Origin: JAHEZL01 sp046074525
GTDB lineage: Bacteria; Bacteroidota; Bacteroidia; Flavobacteriales_C; GCA-002722245
Direction of reading: 5' to 3'
DNA length: 64,000 nt
Assembly: GCA_046074525.1 (NCBI GenBank)
Contig: JBJTOK010000045.1
Span: 1 to 64,000 of the forward strand
The notes beneath the pieces were generated by a model, which made no database searches, was not told the DNA's origin, and was given only the letters and a program-made list of their open reading frames with translations. Positions 15,312-25,000 of the stretch are shown here, in pieces. Position 1 is the stretch's first letter. Every line of letters begins with the position of its first letter. The position numbers and the translations under genes were made by a program.

Positions 15312-16601
15312 CTACTTCCTCCTTCTGAAGGATCGGTTGAATTTTTTTATGGAAGTCTGCCCTTTCTTTTCATGGAAAGCACCCTGAAAAGTAGGATCGT
15401 CCTTCTTGCGTAAATCATCAAGTTCGCGGGCGATATCCTTCATTTCATATTCAATATCATCAGCAAGGATAACTCCTTCAGGCAAAGGCAAACGGGGAAT
15501 GGTCATGCGTATGCGTTTCTCAATTTTAGCATAATGCCACAAATCGAGCTGATTGGCAAAACTGATTGCAACGCCTTTATTCATCGCTCTTCCTGTGCGA
15601 CCGATACGGTGCACATAATCGTCGTAAATCAACGGTGCATCAAAATTCACCACATGCGAAACCATGGCCACGTCAATTCCGCGGGCAGTAACATCGGTGG
15701 TAACGAGCACACGGATCTTGCCTTCCTTGAAATCGTTAATGGAATTGATACGGGTATTTTGTCCCTTATTGGCGTGCAACACTCTAATATCACCCAACTC
15801 ACGGCGCTCCAGGAAGCGATAAACATTTTCGGCATTGGTACGCGTTTTCACAAAAATGATAACACGATTCATCTCTTCATTTTTGAGCAGATACAACAGG
15901 AGATTCAATTTCGTTTTGAAGTTGCGCACTTCATAGAGGCGCTGCTCTACCAAGTCGACAGGCGTTGCTTCCTGCGCCACTTCCAATCGTTCATAATACA
16001 GTAAAAAATCATTGGCCAGCTTTTCCACCTTCGGATGGAAAGTCGCAGAAAACAAAAGGTTTTGACGCTTGGAAGGAATCACTTCCAGTATGCGGTTGAG
16101 CTGTGGAAGAAAACCCATATCAAGCATTTTATCCGCTTCGTCAATCACCATCGTTTTGATGTGCTTCACCACCAGTTCGCCTTTCAGGTAAATATCCATG
16201 AAGCGTCCGGGAGTAGCCACTACCACATCGAGGCCTTTTTGTATTTGTTCAATCTGATCCTTCATTCCCACACCGCCATACAAAGGCACGATGCGGAGAT
16301 CAAGGTTTTTTGCCAGCTGCAGGAACTGCTCTTCCACCTGTTTCACCAGTTCGCGTGTAGGCACCAGAATGAGTACTCGCGCATGATCGCCTTGGGCATA
16401 ACCCAGCTTCTTTAAAAGAGGCAAAACATAGGCAGCAGTTTTTCCGGTTCCTGTGGGTGCTATACCCAGCACATCCTGTCCGCCCGCCACCACCGGAATA
16501 CATTTCTCCTGTATCGGCGACGGAGTGGTGTAACCCAGGTCGGCAATCGCCGAAAGGATTTGCTTGTTGAAGGAAAAATCGGAAAAGCTTTTTTGTGACA
16601 C
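15312..16601 (-). CDS. DEAD-box ATP-dependent RNA helicase
   Basis: 429 residues from a GTG start. All helicase motifs are present: Q motif (GYTTPSPIQEKCIP), motif I APTGTGKT (48-55), PTRELVKQ, TPGRFMD, motif II DEAD in VIDEADKMLDMGF, motif III SAT in LFSATFH, then VTTDVTARGIDVAMV and HRIGRTGRAMNKG. The C-terminus is short and basic (KKFNRSFRRRK) for RNA contact. It belongs to the RhlE/CsdA-like group that remodels ribosomal or messenger RNA. The paralogue cannot be decided. A 12-bp hairpin lies 70 bp upstream of it, so it starts its own transcript. Confidence 0.95.
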   Translation of the reverse strand: MSQKSFSDFSFNKQILSAIADLGYTTPSPIQEKCIPVVAGGQDVLGIAPTGTGKTAAYVLPLLKKLGYAQGDHARVLILVPTRELVKQVEEQFLQLAKNLDLRIVPLYGGVGMKDQIEQIQKGLDVVVATPGRFMDIYLKGELVVKHIKTMVIDEADKMLDMGFLPQLNRILEVIPSKRQNLLFSATFHPKVEKLANDFLLYYERLEVAQEATPVDLVEQRLYEVRNFKTKLNLLLYLLKNEEMNRVIIFVKTRTNAENVYRFLERRELGDIRVLHANKGQNTRINSINDFKEGKIRVLVTTDVTARGIDVAMVSHVVNFDAPLIYDDYVHRIGRTGRAMNKGVAISFANQLDLWHYAKIEKRIRMTIPRLPLPEGVILADDIEYEMKDIARELDDLRKKDDPTFQGAFHEKKGQTSIKKFNRSFRRRK

Positions 16602-16671
16602 GGTTGAAGTTTGGAGCTAAAATAAGGTTTTTTGTTTTGTTATGGTCGTCATTGCGTATGGGGAGCTAACT

Positions 16672-16698
16672 CTCCGCGAAGTTTTCAACTTCGCGGAG
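16672..16698 (-). terminator. Perfect 12-bp stem hairpin after giant surface protein gene
   Basis: CTCCGCGAAGTT (16672-16683) and AACTTCGCGGAG (16687-16698) are perfect complements around a TTC loop. It lies 22 bp past the stop of the 1733-residue gene and before the helicase gene on the same strand. No strong T-run follows on the minus strand, so it may end transcription inefficiently or protect the 3' end. Confidence 0.65.
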
Positions 16699-16720
16699 CA
16701 ACGCTACGAAGCAACGCAAC

Positions 16721-19700
16721 CTACTTCAACAAAGTAATATGCCCTGTTTTTGCGCTTTTCTTTTCAGTAAATGAATCGGTGTAAGTTAATCTCCACACAT
16801 ACACATCAATTTCGGCATCACGCATAGTGTTGAAGTGCTTGCCATTCCAGCCTTCGTAAGGTGTATTCGATCTGAAAATTACTTCGCCCCAACGGTTGTA
16901 AACAACAAATTCATAATTCCTGCAAGTCTCACAAACGTGGTTTTTTCCTCTTGGATAGAAGACATCATTAATGCCGTCACCATCAGGTGTAAAAGCATTT
17001 TCGGTGAAGAGTGTAAAGACATCTTTGATGTACACCTCCTTCTTCACCGAATCGGTACACACTGAATTTTTAGCCATAAGCGTAACTAAAATGGTATCGC
17101 CATCAGGCGCATCAAAACGCACTACTTCATCGATATTTATAGAAGTATCAGGCAAAGCGGTGCTTCCGAAATTCCACAAATAGTCAGTAGCATCTGATGA
17201 TTGATTCACAAAAGTAATTTGCGGATCGTTGGAACTCGCCGGAATAGGCCCGAATGAGAAATCGGCCTGAGGCACCGCTGCAATGCTTACTTTTTGAGTG
17301 GTGCTATCTACACAACCATTGAGGAAAACAACCGACAATTTCACGGTGAGTCCGTTGCCCGGAACGCTGTAAACGTGACTCGTAGAAGCATCGGCAGAAC
17401 TAATATCCTGAGATGATCCATCACCAAAATCCCAATGCGCAGTTGCGATATCAGCAGTAGAGCTATCAGCAAAACTGATCGTCAGCGGCACACAACCACC
17501 TGTCACGTCGGGAGCGATAACAGCAGCAGGTAAAGCATCTACCTGGATTTGAATGGAATCAGTATTCGCACACAAACCGCCCTGCGTGTACTTGATCCAA
17601 TGCAAACCTTGTCCGGCAGTTGCAGGATCAAACATTCCGCTTCCGCTCACTCCTGCTCCACTAAACGTTCCGCCCTCAGTATTGGCCACCAACTGCTGTT
17701 GCGGCAGATTTTCGCAAAACGGTCCAGCAGCCTGTATCGACGCATCTTTCGGCGCGATAACCGTGATCATGATGGTATCTTCATCCGGACAGCTTCCTGT
17801 TGCTCCGTTAATTTTGTATTTCACGGCGTAGGGACCACCAGCCGTTGCCACTGCCGGGTCAAACAAGCCCGAAGCACTTACGCCTGTGCCACTCCATGTT
17901 CCGCCGGGATTCAAGGCACTAAGCTGTTCGGCAACATCATAAGTACACAAACTCAGGGTTGTTCCTGAGGTGATCTGCGCTTCTTCGCGGGGAACAATTG
18001 TGATATCAATACTATCCTTTGCACTGCAGGTTGCTGTAGCACCTGAAACTGAATACAGCACTTTATAAGTTATCCCGGCTGTTCCTAATGATGGATCAAA
18101 CTGACCGTTGTTGTTCACTACTCCTGCAGGTATTGAAGTCCATGTTCCACCCGGTGTTGAATTACCACTTTTCTGTATCGTGTACAAGCCTGCATCTTCA
18201 CAAACAAAAGCAGTTGTGTTCGTGATGTTCGCCACCATTTGATTCACTACATAAATGGTCATTGTATCCTGCACCCAGCATGTGCCAGAGGTTTTATAGG
18301 TAATCAAATGTGCTCCTACTCCTGTAGTTGTAGAAGGATTATAAGTACCTGTATTTGCGTTGGTAATTCCTGTTCCACTCCAGGTTCCTGTGCTTGATGC
18401 CGATTCTACCTTCAAGGTCTGAACCGGATCATTCAAACAGAAGGGGCCCTGACCTGCGGAGATCTTTGCTGTGTCAATTGAAGATACTGTGATCAACACG
18501 CTATCTGCTGCACTGCAAGTCAATGTTGCTCCAGCAATGCCATAGTAAACTTTAAAAACTCCTGCTGTGGTTGGAGTAAACAAACCTGTATTTGATACTA
18601 ATCCCGACGTTGGTGCCGATAGCCACAAACCACCCGGCGTGCTGTTCGAGCTTAACCGGATTTGTTTTGCTGAAGCATTCTTGCACATCGTGGTATCCGG
18701 AGTCACAATATTCGCAAGCATTTGCCCGAAGACTTTTATCGTCGCTGTATCTTGTGCCTGACAGGCTCCGCTGGTTTTATAGGTGATTAAATAATTACCT
18801 GATCCCACCGATGGATCAAAAGCTCCCGTGGCTCCATTCGTGATGCCTGTTCCACTCCATATCCCTGCATCAGAGATGGCTTCCTTCCGCAAAGTCACTA
18901 CTCCCTGTGATTGACAGAAGGGACCTTGTGGTGTGGTGATCTTCGCGGTATCTACATCAGTCACTGTGATGACTTTAAATGTGGTATCACCGCAGGAGCC
19001 TGCCTTCATGTACCAGATCGTATCATTGCCTATGTTCGCGAGCTTTGGATCATAATAGCCAAAATCGGCATCTACCATACCTTTACCACTCCATGTGCTG
19101 AACTTACCGCCGAGGCTGGTGACTTCTATAGTGTCTTTGTTTGCGTTGTGGCAGTAAGTACTCTTAGTTGATGTGATATTCAGTACAACGCTATTTGATA
19201 CAGTCACTGAAATATTATCACTATTCGGACAAGAGCCTGCTGTGGAATAAGTCAAATTGTATGTTCCATTGCCTATTGACGGACTAAAAACACCACCTGC
19301 TGTTATACCTGTTCCACTCCAGGTTCCACCTGAAACAGATCCTGCTGTAAGTTGCATGGTATAATTGGCATCAACGCTGCAGAAGGGTCCGGCCGGAAGA
19401 ATCTTCGCGCTATCGGTAGGATTTACTGTAATATTCATCATCGCTGAAGAATCCACACAACTATTCAAAGTAGCAATTACTTTATATTTATGAGGACCTG
19501 CTGTTGTTAAACCATCGGTAGTTGCAGCCGTTCCGGTGCCATCGTATTTCCATTGGAAGGTAGCTCCCGCTGTTGCCGTAGCGGTGAGCACATGCGCTTC
19601 ACCTTTGCAAAAAGAAGTTTTATTTGGGTTGACACTAATTGCAATATTCGTCGGCAAAGGTTTGATATTAACTGTTGCTGCAGGTGAATTTTTCACACAG

Positions 19701-21922
19701 CTCTTCTCAATATTTCCTGCAGTGGCCACTACTAATCGGTAGGATCCACTAACACCAACATCGCTTAAAGTCACTTTACCACCAGCTACTGTACCGCTTG
19801 TCAAAGTATCCATCCAGGTGGTGCCGCCATCATGGCTCACCTGCCATTTATAATCCAAGCCATTGGTCAATCCTGTTTTTGAAACGATGGTCGCTTTATT
19901 AGGATTACAAACGCTGAGCACACTAATTACCAAATCAATATCAGGATTATCGGTTGGCGGTGTGCAGCAGGATTTGGCCTTGATGGTTACAGGAATTGGA
20001 TCACAGGCATCGGAATTACTAAAGTTTAAATCCGCGGCCATATAATGATTACTTCCATTCGTAGCTACTGTTACCGTTCCACCACCAATAGTTGCAGTTC
20101 CCACTCCGGTGGCAAAACAAAGATTTGTTGCTCCACCAACACTTAACGAATAAGTTCCTGCCGGAAGATCCCAAGCCGGAGTAATTGTTGTATTGCTTCC
20201 GCAAGTAATATTTTGTGTGTATGCACTTTGCCCCGTTAAATTGAAGGTAATTGGAATTTGAGTTACCATCCACGGACAAGCATAACTTGGAACAGTCACT
20301 ACAAAGGAATTAAACACTGTGGCTTTCGTTGTAGTAAATGTCATCGCGTTACCAGCTTCCTGATATCCCGAAAAACTGGCCGTTGGTCCCAAAGTACCCA
20401 ACGATGTAGCATTTGCACTTTGCAGATACAGAACTTGATCTCCTGTGGTACCGACTGTTGGTGTCCAACTCACGGAAGTCCCACTTCCAATCAATGGCGT
20501 CATCGTTTGCGAAGTGGACCACTTGTATTTTTTTCCATCACCCAAAGTAAGAGCAGTAGAAGAACCTCCACCATCACAATATTCCAAATTAGTAGGTGCT
20601 GTTGGCAAATTAGAAGAAACCGTAAATGTTTTTGTAAGCGCGCAACCAGTATGTCCTCCAGCTGGTGAGATAGTTACCGTGTGAGACCCCGGTTTATTGG
20701 CAACATAAGTTTTTCCAGTTCCTGCTCCCGACGGTCCCAACCATGCGATGGTCATTGCATTATTCGGAAAAGTATATCCGGCGTCATAAGTATAGCTTGA
20801 AGGAGAACACAATGTCACATCAGGCGGACTATAAGAAACACTTTCATACGCCACGATAGTAGCACTTACCGGACAACCGTTTGCCGCATCTTCAACGCAA
20901 GCTCTATACACATCGGGCTGGGTAATAGTTGGATTCACCTGATTGGCCCAGGCAGGAATTTCGGTTTGCGTTGCACCTGCTCCGCGGTACCAGGTGATTA
21001 CCTTTCCAGCAGCAGTTAAATTACCTCCGGTTGTTTTTAAAATTTGTGCTAAGTACGACCCTCCTTCACTACAAAGGTTTACCGAATCTTTGGCGAATTC
21101 AACACTATAAGTGGTGGATGAAGCGATGTTCTGACAAGAATTGATAAAAGAAATATCATCGATTAATAAATCATCCATAGATGCCACCCATGAAGGCAAG
21201 CACTCAATGTACAATACTGCCTTTGCAGCGTTTACCGGTGATGGCAAATTACTTTTGAATTGCTGCCAGGTCCAGCCTTGATTTGGCGTTGCAGCACCCA
21301 ACACATTTGTGGATCCAATCATTGCGTTACCAGCATCCAAAAAATCTACCCTGAAACGTAAATTTGCTGTGTTGGCCTGAGGACGATACTGTGCAAACCA
21401 AGCCGAGAAATAATACATCTGGTTGGGATAAACGGGAACTGTTTGCGACCAAACCTTTTTCCAGGCATTTGCAGGTGTAGAATAATTGGCACTGGAATTA
21501 AAATCAAAAAAGAGGGCAAAGCCCTGATCAGTTCCTGTAGTATGATCTTTATATGCTGCGCCGTTATCTCCTCCATACTGACCATAAACGGTATTTTTAT
21601 TTCCACTACCTCCCGGATTACAACTTGGATTCTCCACCCTTCCCACTCCGTATTGATCGTCGATACTGTACTTGCAAGGCCCGTTAGGCGACCACATACC
21701 TGCATATTTCAAATCGGATGAAAAATCCAACAAACCACCAGTGCCAACAGCCGGATGCGTAGCAGCTGGTGATCCCGCACCTGTAAACGTTGCCCCTCCC
21801 AAATATCCAGCTTCAAAATCGCCATTACGCACAGCTTCTTTCACAGGAACAGTGGAACATTGAGAAAACAATGACGACTGAATAAAAAATAAGATTGCCC
21901 CAAAAATGATTACCCTTTTCAT
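16721..21922 (-). CDS. Giant repeat surface protein with T9SS type B sorting domain
   Basis: 1733 residues. A signal peptide (VIIFGAILFFIQSSLFSQ) is followed by an N-terminal jelly-roll-like domain (about 25-265, from VRNGDFEAGYLGG to LLIDDISFINSC). Ig-like segments follow, then about eight repeats of 60-90 residues built on G(G/A).WSGTGI..G.FDPS.G.G.Y.ITY...G.C..QDT. Two PKD-like domains (HWDFGDGSS about 1480; YLWNFGS about 1590) precede the last 90 residues, NAFTPDGDGINDVFYPRG to ITLLK, the gliding-motility-associated type B sorting domain. Probably a surface adhesin or SprB-like filament. A paralogue with the same layout lies upstream. The repeats predict recombination between the two. Confidence 0.9.
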   Translation of the reverse strand: MKRVIIFGAILFFIQSSLFSQCSTVPVKEAVRNGDFEAGYLGGATFTGAGSPAATHPAVGTGGLLDFSSDLKYAGMWSPNGPCKYSIDDQYGVGRVENPSCNPGGSGNKNTVYGQYGGDNGAAYKDHTTGTDQGFALFFDFNSSANYSTPANAWKKVWSQTVPVYPNQMYYFSAWFAQYRPQANTANLRFRVDFLDAGNAMIGSTNVLGAATPNQGWTWQQFKSNLPSPVNAAKAVLYIECLPSWVASMDDLLIDDISFINSCQNIASSTTYSVEFAKDSVNLCSEGGSYLAQILKTTGGNLTAAGKVITWYRGAGATQTEIPAWANQVNPTITQPDVYRACVEDAANGCPVSATIVAYESVSYSPPDVTLCSPSSYTYDAGYTFPNNAMTIAWLGPSGAGTGKTYVANKPGSHTVTISPAGGHTGCALTKTFTVSSNLPTAPTNLEYCDGGGSSTALTLGDGKKYKWSTSQTMTPLIGSGTSVSWTPTVGTTGDQVLYLQSANATSLGTLGPTASFSGYQEAGNAMTFTTTKATVFNSFVVTVPSYACPWMVTQIPITFNLTGQSAYTQNITCGSNTTITPAWDLPAGTYSLSVGGATNLCFATGVGTATIGGGTVTVATNGSNHYMAADLNFSNSDACDPIPVTIKAKSCCTPPTDNPDIDLVISVLSVCNPNKATIVSKTGLTNGLDYKWQVSHDGGTTWMDTLTSGTVAGGKVTLSDVGVSGSYRLVVATAGNIEKSCVKNSPAATVNIKPLPTNIAISVNPNKTSFCKGEAHVLTATATAGATFQWKYDGTGTAATTDGLTTAGPHKYKVIATLNSCVDSSAMMNITVNPTDSAKILPAGPFCSVDANYTMQLTAGSVSGGTWSGTGITAGGVFSPSIGNGTYNLTYSTAGSCPNSDNISVTVSNSVVLNITSTKSTYCHNANKDTIEVTSLGGKFSTWSGKGMVDADFGYYDPKLANIGNDTIWYMKAGSCGDTTFKVITVTDVDTAKITTPQGPFCQSQGVVTLRKEAISDAGIWSGTGITNGATGAFDPSVGSGNYLITYKTSGACQAQDTATIKVFGQMLANIVTPDTTMCKNASAKQIRLSSNSTPGGLWLSAPTSGLVSNTGLFTPTTAGVFKVYYGIAGATLTCSAADSVLITVSSIDTAKISAGQGPFCLNDPVQTLKVESASSTGTWSGTGITNANTGTYNPSTTTGVGAHLITYKTSGTCWVQDTMTIYVVNQMVANITNTTAFVCEDAGLYTIQKSGNSTPGGTWTSIPAGVVNNNGQFDPSLGTAGITYKVLYSVSGATATCSAKDSIDITIVPREEAQITSGTTLSLCTYDVAEQLSALNPGGTWSGTGVSASGLFDPAVATAGGPYAVKYKINGATGSCPDEDTIMITVIAPKDASIQAAGPFCENLPQQQLVANTEGGTFSGAGVSGSGMFDPATAGQGLHWIKYTQGGLCANTDSIQIQVDALPAAVIAPDVTGGCVPLTISFADSSTADIATAHWDFGDGSSQDISSADASTSHVYSVPGNGLTVKLSVVFLNGCVDSTTQKVSIAAVPQADFSFGPIPASSNDPQITFVNQSSDATDYLWNFGSTALPDTSINIDEVVRFDAPDGDTILVTLMAKNSVCTDSVKKEVYIKDVFTLFTENAFTPDGDGINDVFYPRGKNHVCETCRNYEFVVYNRWGEVIFRSNTPYEGWNGKHFNTMRDAEIDVYVWRLTYTDSFTEKKSAKTGHITLLK

Positions 21923-21924
21923 GA

Positions 21925-21943
21925 TATGGTATTTACTACCATA
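21925..21943 (-). other. Hairpin next to the start codon of the giant gene
   Basis: TATGGTA (21925-21931), TTTAC, TACCATA (21937-21943) is a perfect 7-bp stem with a 5-nt loop, ending two bases before the start codon at 21922. In the mRNA it could hinder ribosome access. No experiment or homologue supports this. Confidence 0.35.
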
Positions 21944-21957
21944 CCCCCCAACGTAGT

Positions 21958-21987
21958 TATAACAATAAAGTAACGTTTTTTGTTACA
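21958..21987 (-). promoter_or_regulatory. Upstream block shared with the paralogous giant gene
   Basis: TATAACAATAAAGTAA followed by TTTTGTTACA closely matches 27699-27727 before the paralogue. The block lies 36 bp before this start codon and 28 bp before the other. The words TAACAA and TTGTTA make it partly palindromic. It is a candidate promoter or operator that would switch both genes together. Confidence 0.45.
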
Positions 21988-22010
21988 ATCACAAAGGCTT
22001 AAAAACAGTT

Positions 22011-25000
22011 TTAGCGCATCAGCGTTACCTTCCCGATCTGACTTTCTGCTTTCTCAGTGAAGGAGTCGGTGTAAATAAGTTTCCACACATACACATCCAC
22101 CTCTGCATCACGAAGGGTATTCGACCTTTTTCCGTTCCATGGTTCATCAACGGTTGTCGACTTGAAAATTAATTCTCCCCATCTGTTAAAAATCAGGAAT
22201 TCATAATTATCACAAACAGCACATCGGTGATTGATCCCTGCGGGATAAAACAAATCGTTGATACCATCACCATTTGGTGAAAAGGCTGTTGGCACAAACA
22301 AGGTGAAATTGCCTTTGATGAACACATCTTTGGTGATGGTATCGGCACATTGCGCATTGTATGAAATCAGCGTCACCGGAATTGTATCACCATTTGGCGC
22401 ATCAAACCACACTAATTCATTGGTATTACCTGACATGGTTGGCAAACCTGTGCTACCAAAATCCCATCGGTAGTTATCAGAGCCGGCAGATGCATTGGTA
22501 AAAGTGATGTTCGGATCAAGTGCGTTGGCCGGCATAGGATCAAAAGAGAAATCGGCTACAGGTACTTCGTAAATCTGAACTGATGCAGAAGCGGAGTCGA
22601 GACAACCATTGGCAAACTCCACAAAAAGCTGAGGATAAAAAGTTCCCGCACTAGTATATGGATGCATGGCTGAAGCATCGGAAGTGCTTACTGTAGCTGT
22701 TGCACCATCACCAAAAATCCACTGCGCGGAAGTCACATTGGCACCAGCACTATCGGCAAAAGCAACAGTATAAGGCACACAACCTCCTGTGAGTTGTTTT
22801 ACATAGAGATAAGGCAGAGAATCAATCGTAACACTAACATGACCGGTAGTTGGACAGGCACCGCCCTGTGTGTAGGAAATATCATAGGTTCCTGCAGGTG
22901 CTTTTTTCGGATCAAAAGAACCGGAAGAAGTCACGGCTATTCCACTAAAAGTTCCTCCGGATTTCACCGGGGTCAATTGCTGCGCAGGTAAATTCTGACA
23001 AAATGAGGTCACCGGCTGAATAGAGGAATTAAGCGTATCCAGCACTACTACGACAATAGAATCTTTATCCGGACACAATCCCGAAGTACCATTGATGCTG
23101 TAGTACAATTTGTAAGTGCCCGGTCCGGGCGAAGTAAACAAACCATTGTTGTTCACTCCTGTTCCACTCCAAATACCACCTGAATTTTGAGTAGTGAGTT
23201 GTTTTGGCTGATCATACACACACATTGCCTGTGGTTTGGAACTTGTAATTGTTGCATCCTCTCTCGGCACTATAGTAATGTCAATACTGTCCTGTGCACT
23301 GCAAGTCGCTGTTGCCCCCGACAACGAGTAGTAAACCCGGTAAGTACTTCCTGCTGATCCCTGCGAGGCATCAAACTGGCCAGCGCTGTTCACCACTCCC
23401 GCCGGCACCGAAGTCCACGTTCCCCCTGGTGTTGTATTACCACTCTTTTGTATCGTGTACAATCCTGCATCTTCACAAACCGAGGCAGTCGTGTTTGTGA
23501 TGTTCGCCACCATTTGATTCACCACATACATCGTCATCGTATCCTGTACCCAGCAGGATCCAGAAGTTTTGTAGGTGACCAACTTTGCACCCACTCCCGC
23601 TGTCGTTGGAGAGAAAGAACCTGTGGCTGCGTTCGTGATTCCTGTTCCACTCCAGGTTCCTGCACTGGATGCCGATTCCACCTTCAATGTCTGAACCGGA
23701 TCATTCAAACAGAAGGGGCCCTGACCTGTGGAAATCTTTGCTGTGTCTATTGCTGATACAGTTATCAATACGCTATCCGCTGCACTGCAACCCAGCGTTG
23801 CACCAGGCATGGCATAATATATTTTAAACACTCCTACTCCCGCTGTTGTTGGATCAAACAATCCTGTGTTTGTTACCAGTCCAGCTGTTGGGGCCGATAA
23901 CCACGTTCCCCCTCCCGTACTGTTGGAGCTTAAGCGGATTTGTTTGGCTGAAGCGTTTTTACACATCGTGGTATCGCTCGTGACTATGTTTGCTATCATC
24001 TGGCCTACTACCCTGATTGTTGTTGTGTCTTGCACCGGACAAGCTCCAGAAGTTTTGTACGCAATAAGGTAAGCACCTGCTCCTACCGATGGATCAAAAG
24101 CTCCTGTGGATCCGTTGGTGATCCCTGTTCCGCTCCAGGCACCTGCATCAGAGATAGTTTCTTTCTGCAAAGTCACTACTCCCTGTGATTGACAGAAGGG
24201 TCCCTGTGGCGTGGTGATTTTTGCTGTGTCGATATCGGTTACTGTGATGACTTTAAATGTGGTATCTCCACACGATCCTGCCTTCATATACCAGATGGTA
24301 TCATTGCCGATGTTTGCCAGCTTTGGATCATAATAGCCAAAATCAGCATCTACTATTCCCTTTCCACTCCAGGTGCTGAACTTGCCACCCAAAGCCGTCA
24401 CTTCTATTGTATCCTTGTTCGCGTTGTGACAATATGTGTCTTTTGTAGAGGTGATATTCAGTACAACACTGTTCGATACTGTCACTGAAATATTATCACT
24501 CTCCGGACAAGAGCCTGAGGTAGTGTAAGTCAAACTGTAAGTTCCATTACCCGTAGACGGACTAAATACTCCGCCTGCGCTAACTCCTGTGCCACTCCAG
24601 GTTCCACCTGTGGTGGAACCTGCGGTGAGTTTCATTGTGTAATCAGGATCAACACTGCAGAAAGGCCCGGCTGGTAAAATCTTCGCACTATCCGTTGCAT
24701 TAACCGTGATGCTTGTAGTTTTGCTGTCGCCGCATGTTCCGGTGATCGCATAAGTGATCGTAAATGTTCCTGCTCCGGATACTTTCGGATCAAACACACC
24801 TGTTGTGGTATTGGTAATACCAGTCCCACTCCACGTTCCGCCTGCATCTGTTCCCGCGAGTGTTACCGTTGCAGCATTGCCACACATCGGTGATACAGAT
24901 GTTATCGTTGCATTCTTTCTTTTATTGATTTGAACAGTAACGGTATCATGAGAAGAACAACCATTCACTGTTACGTTGTAGTGAATCTGATGAGAGCCAT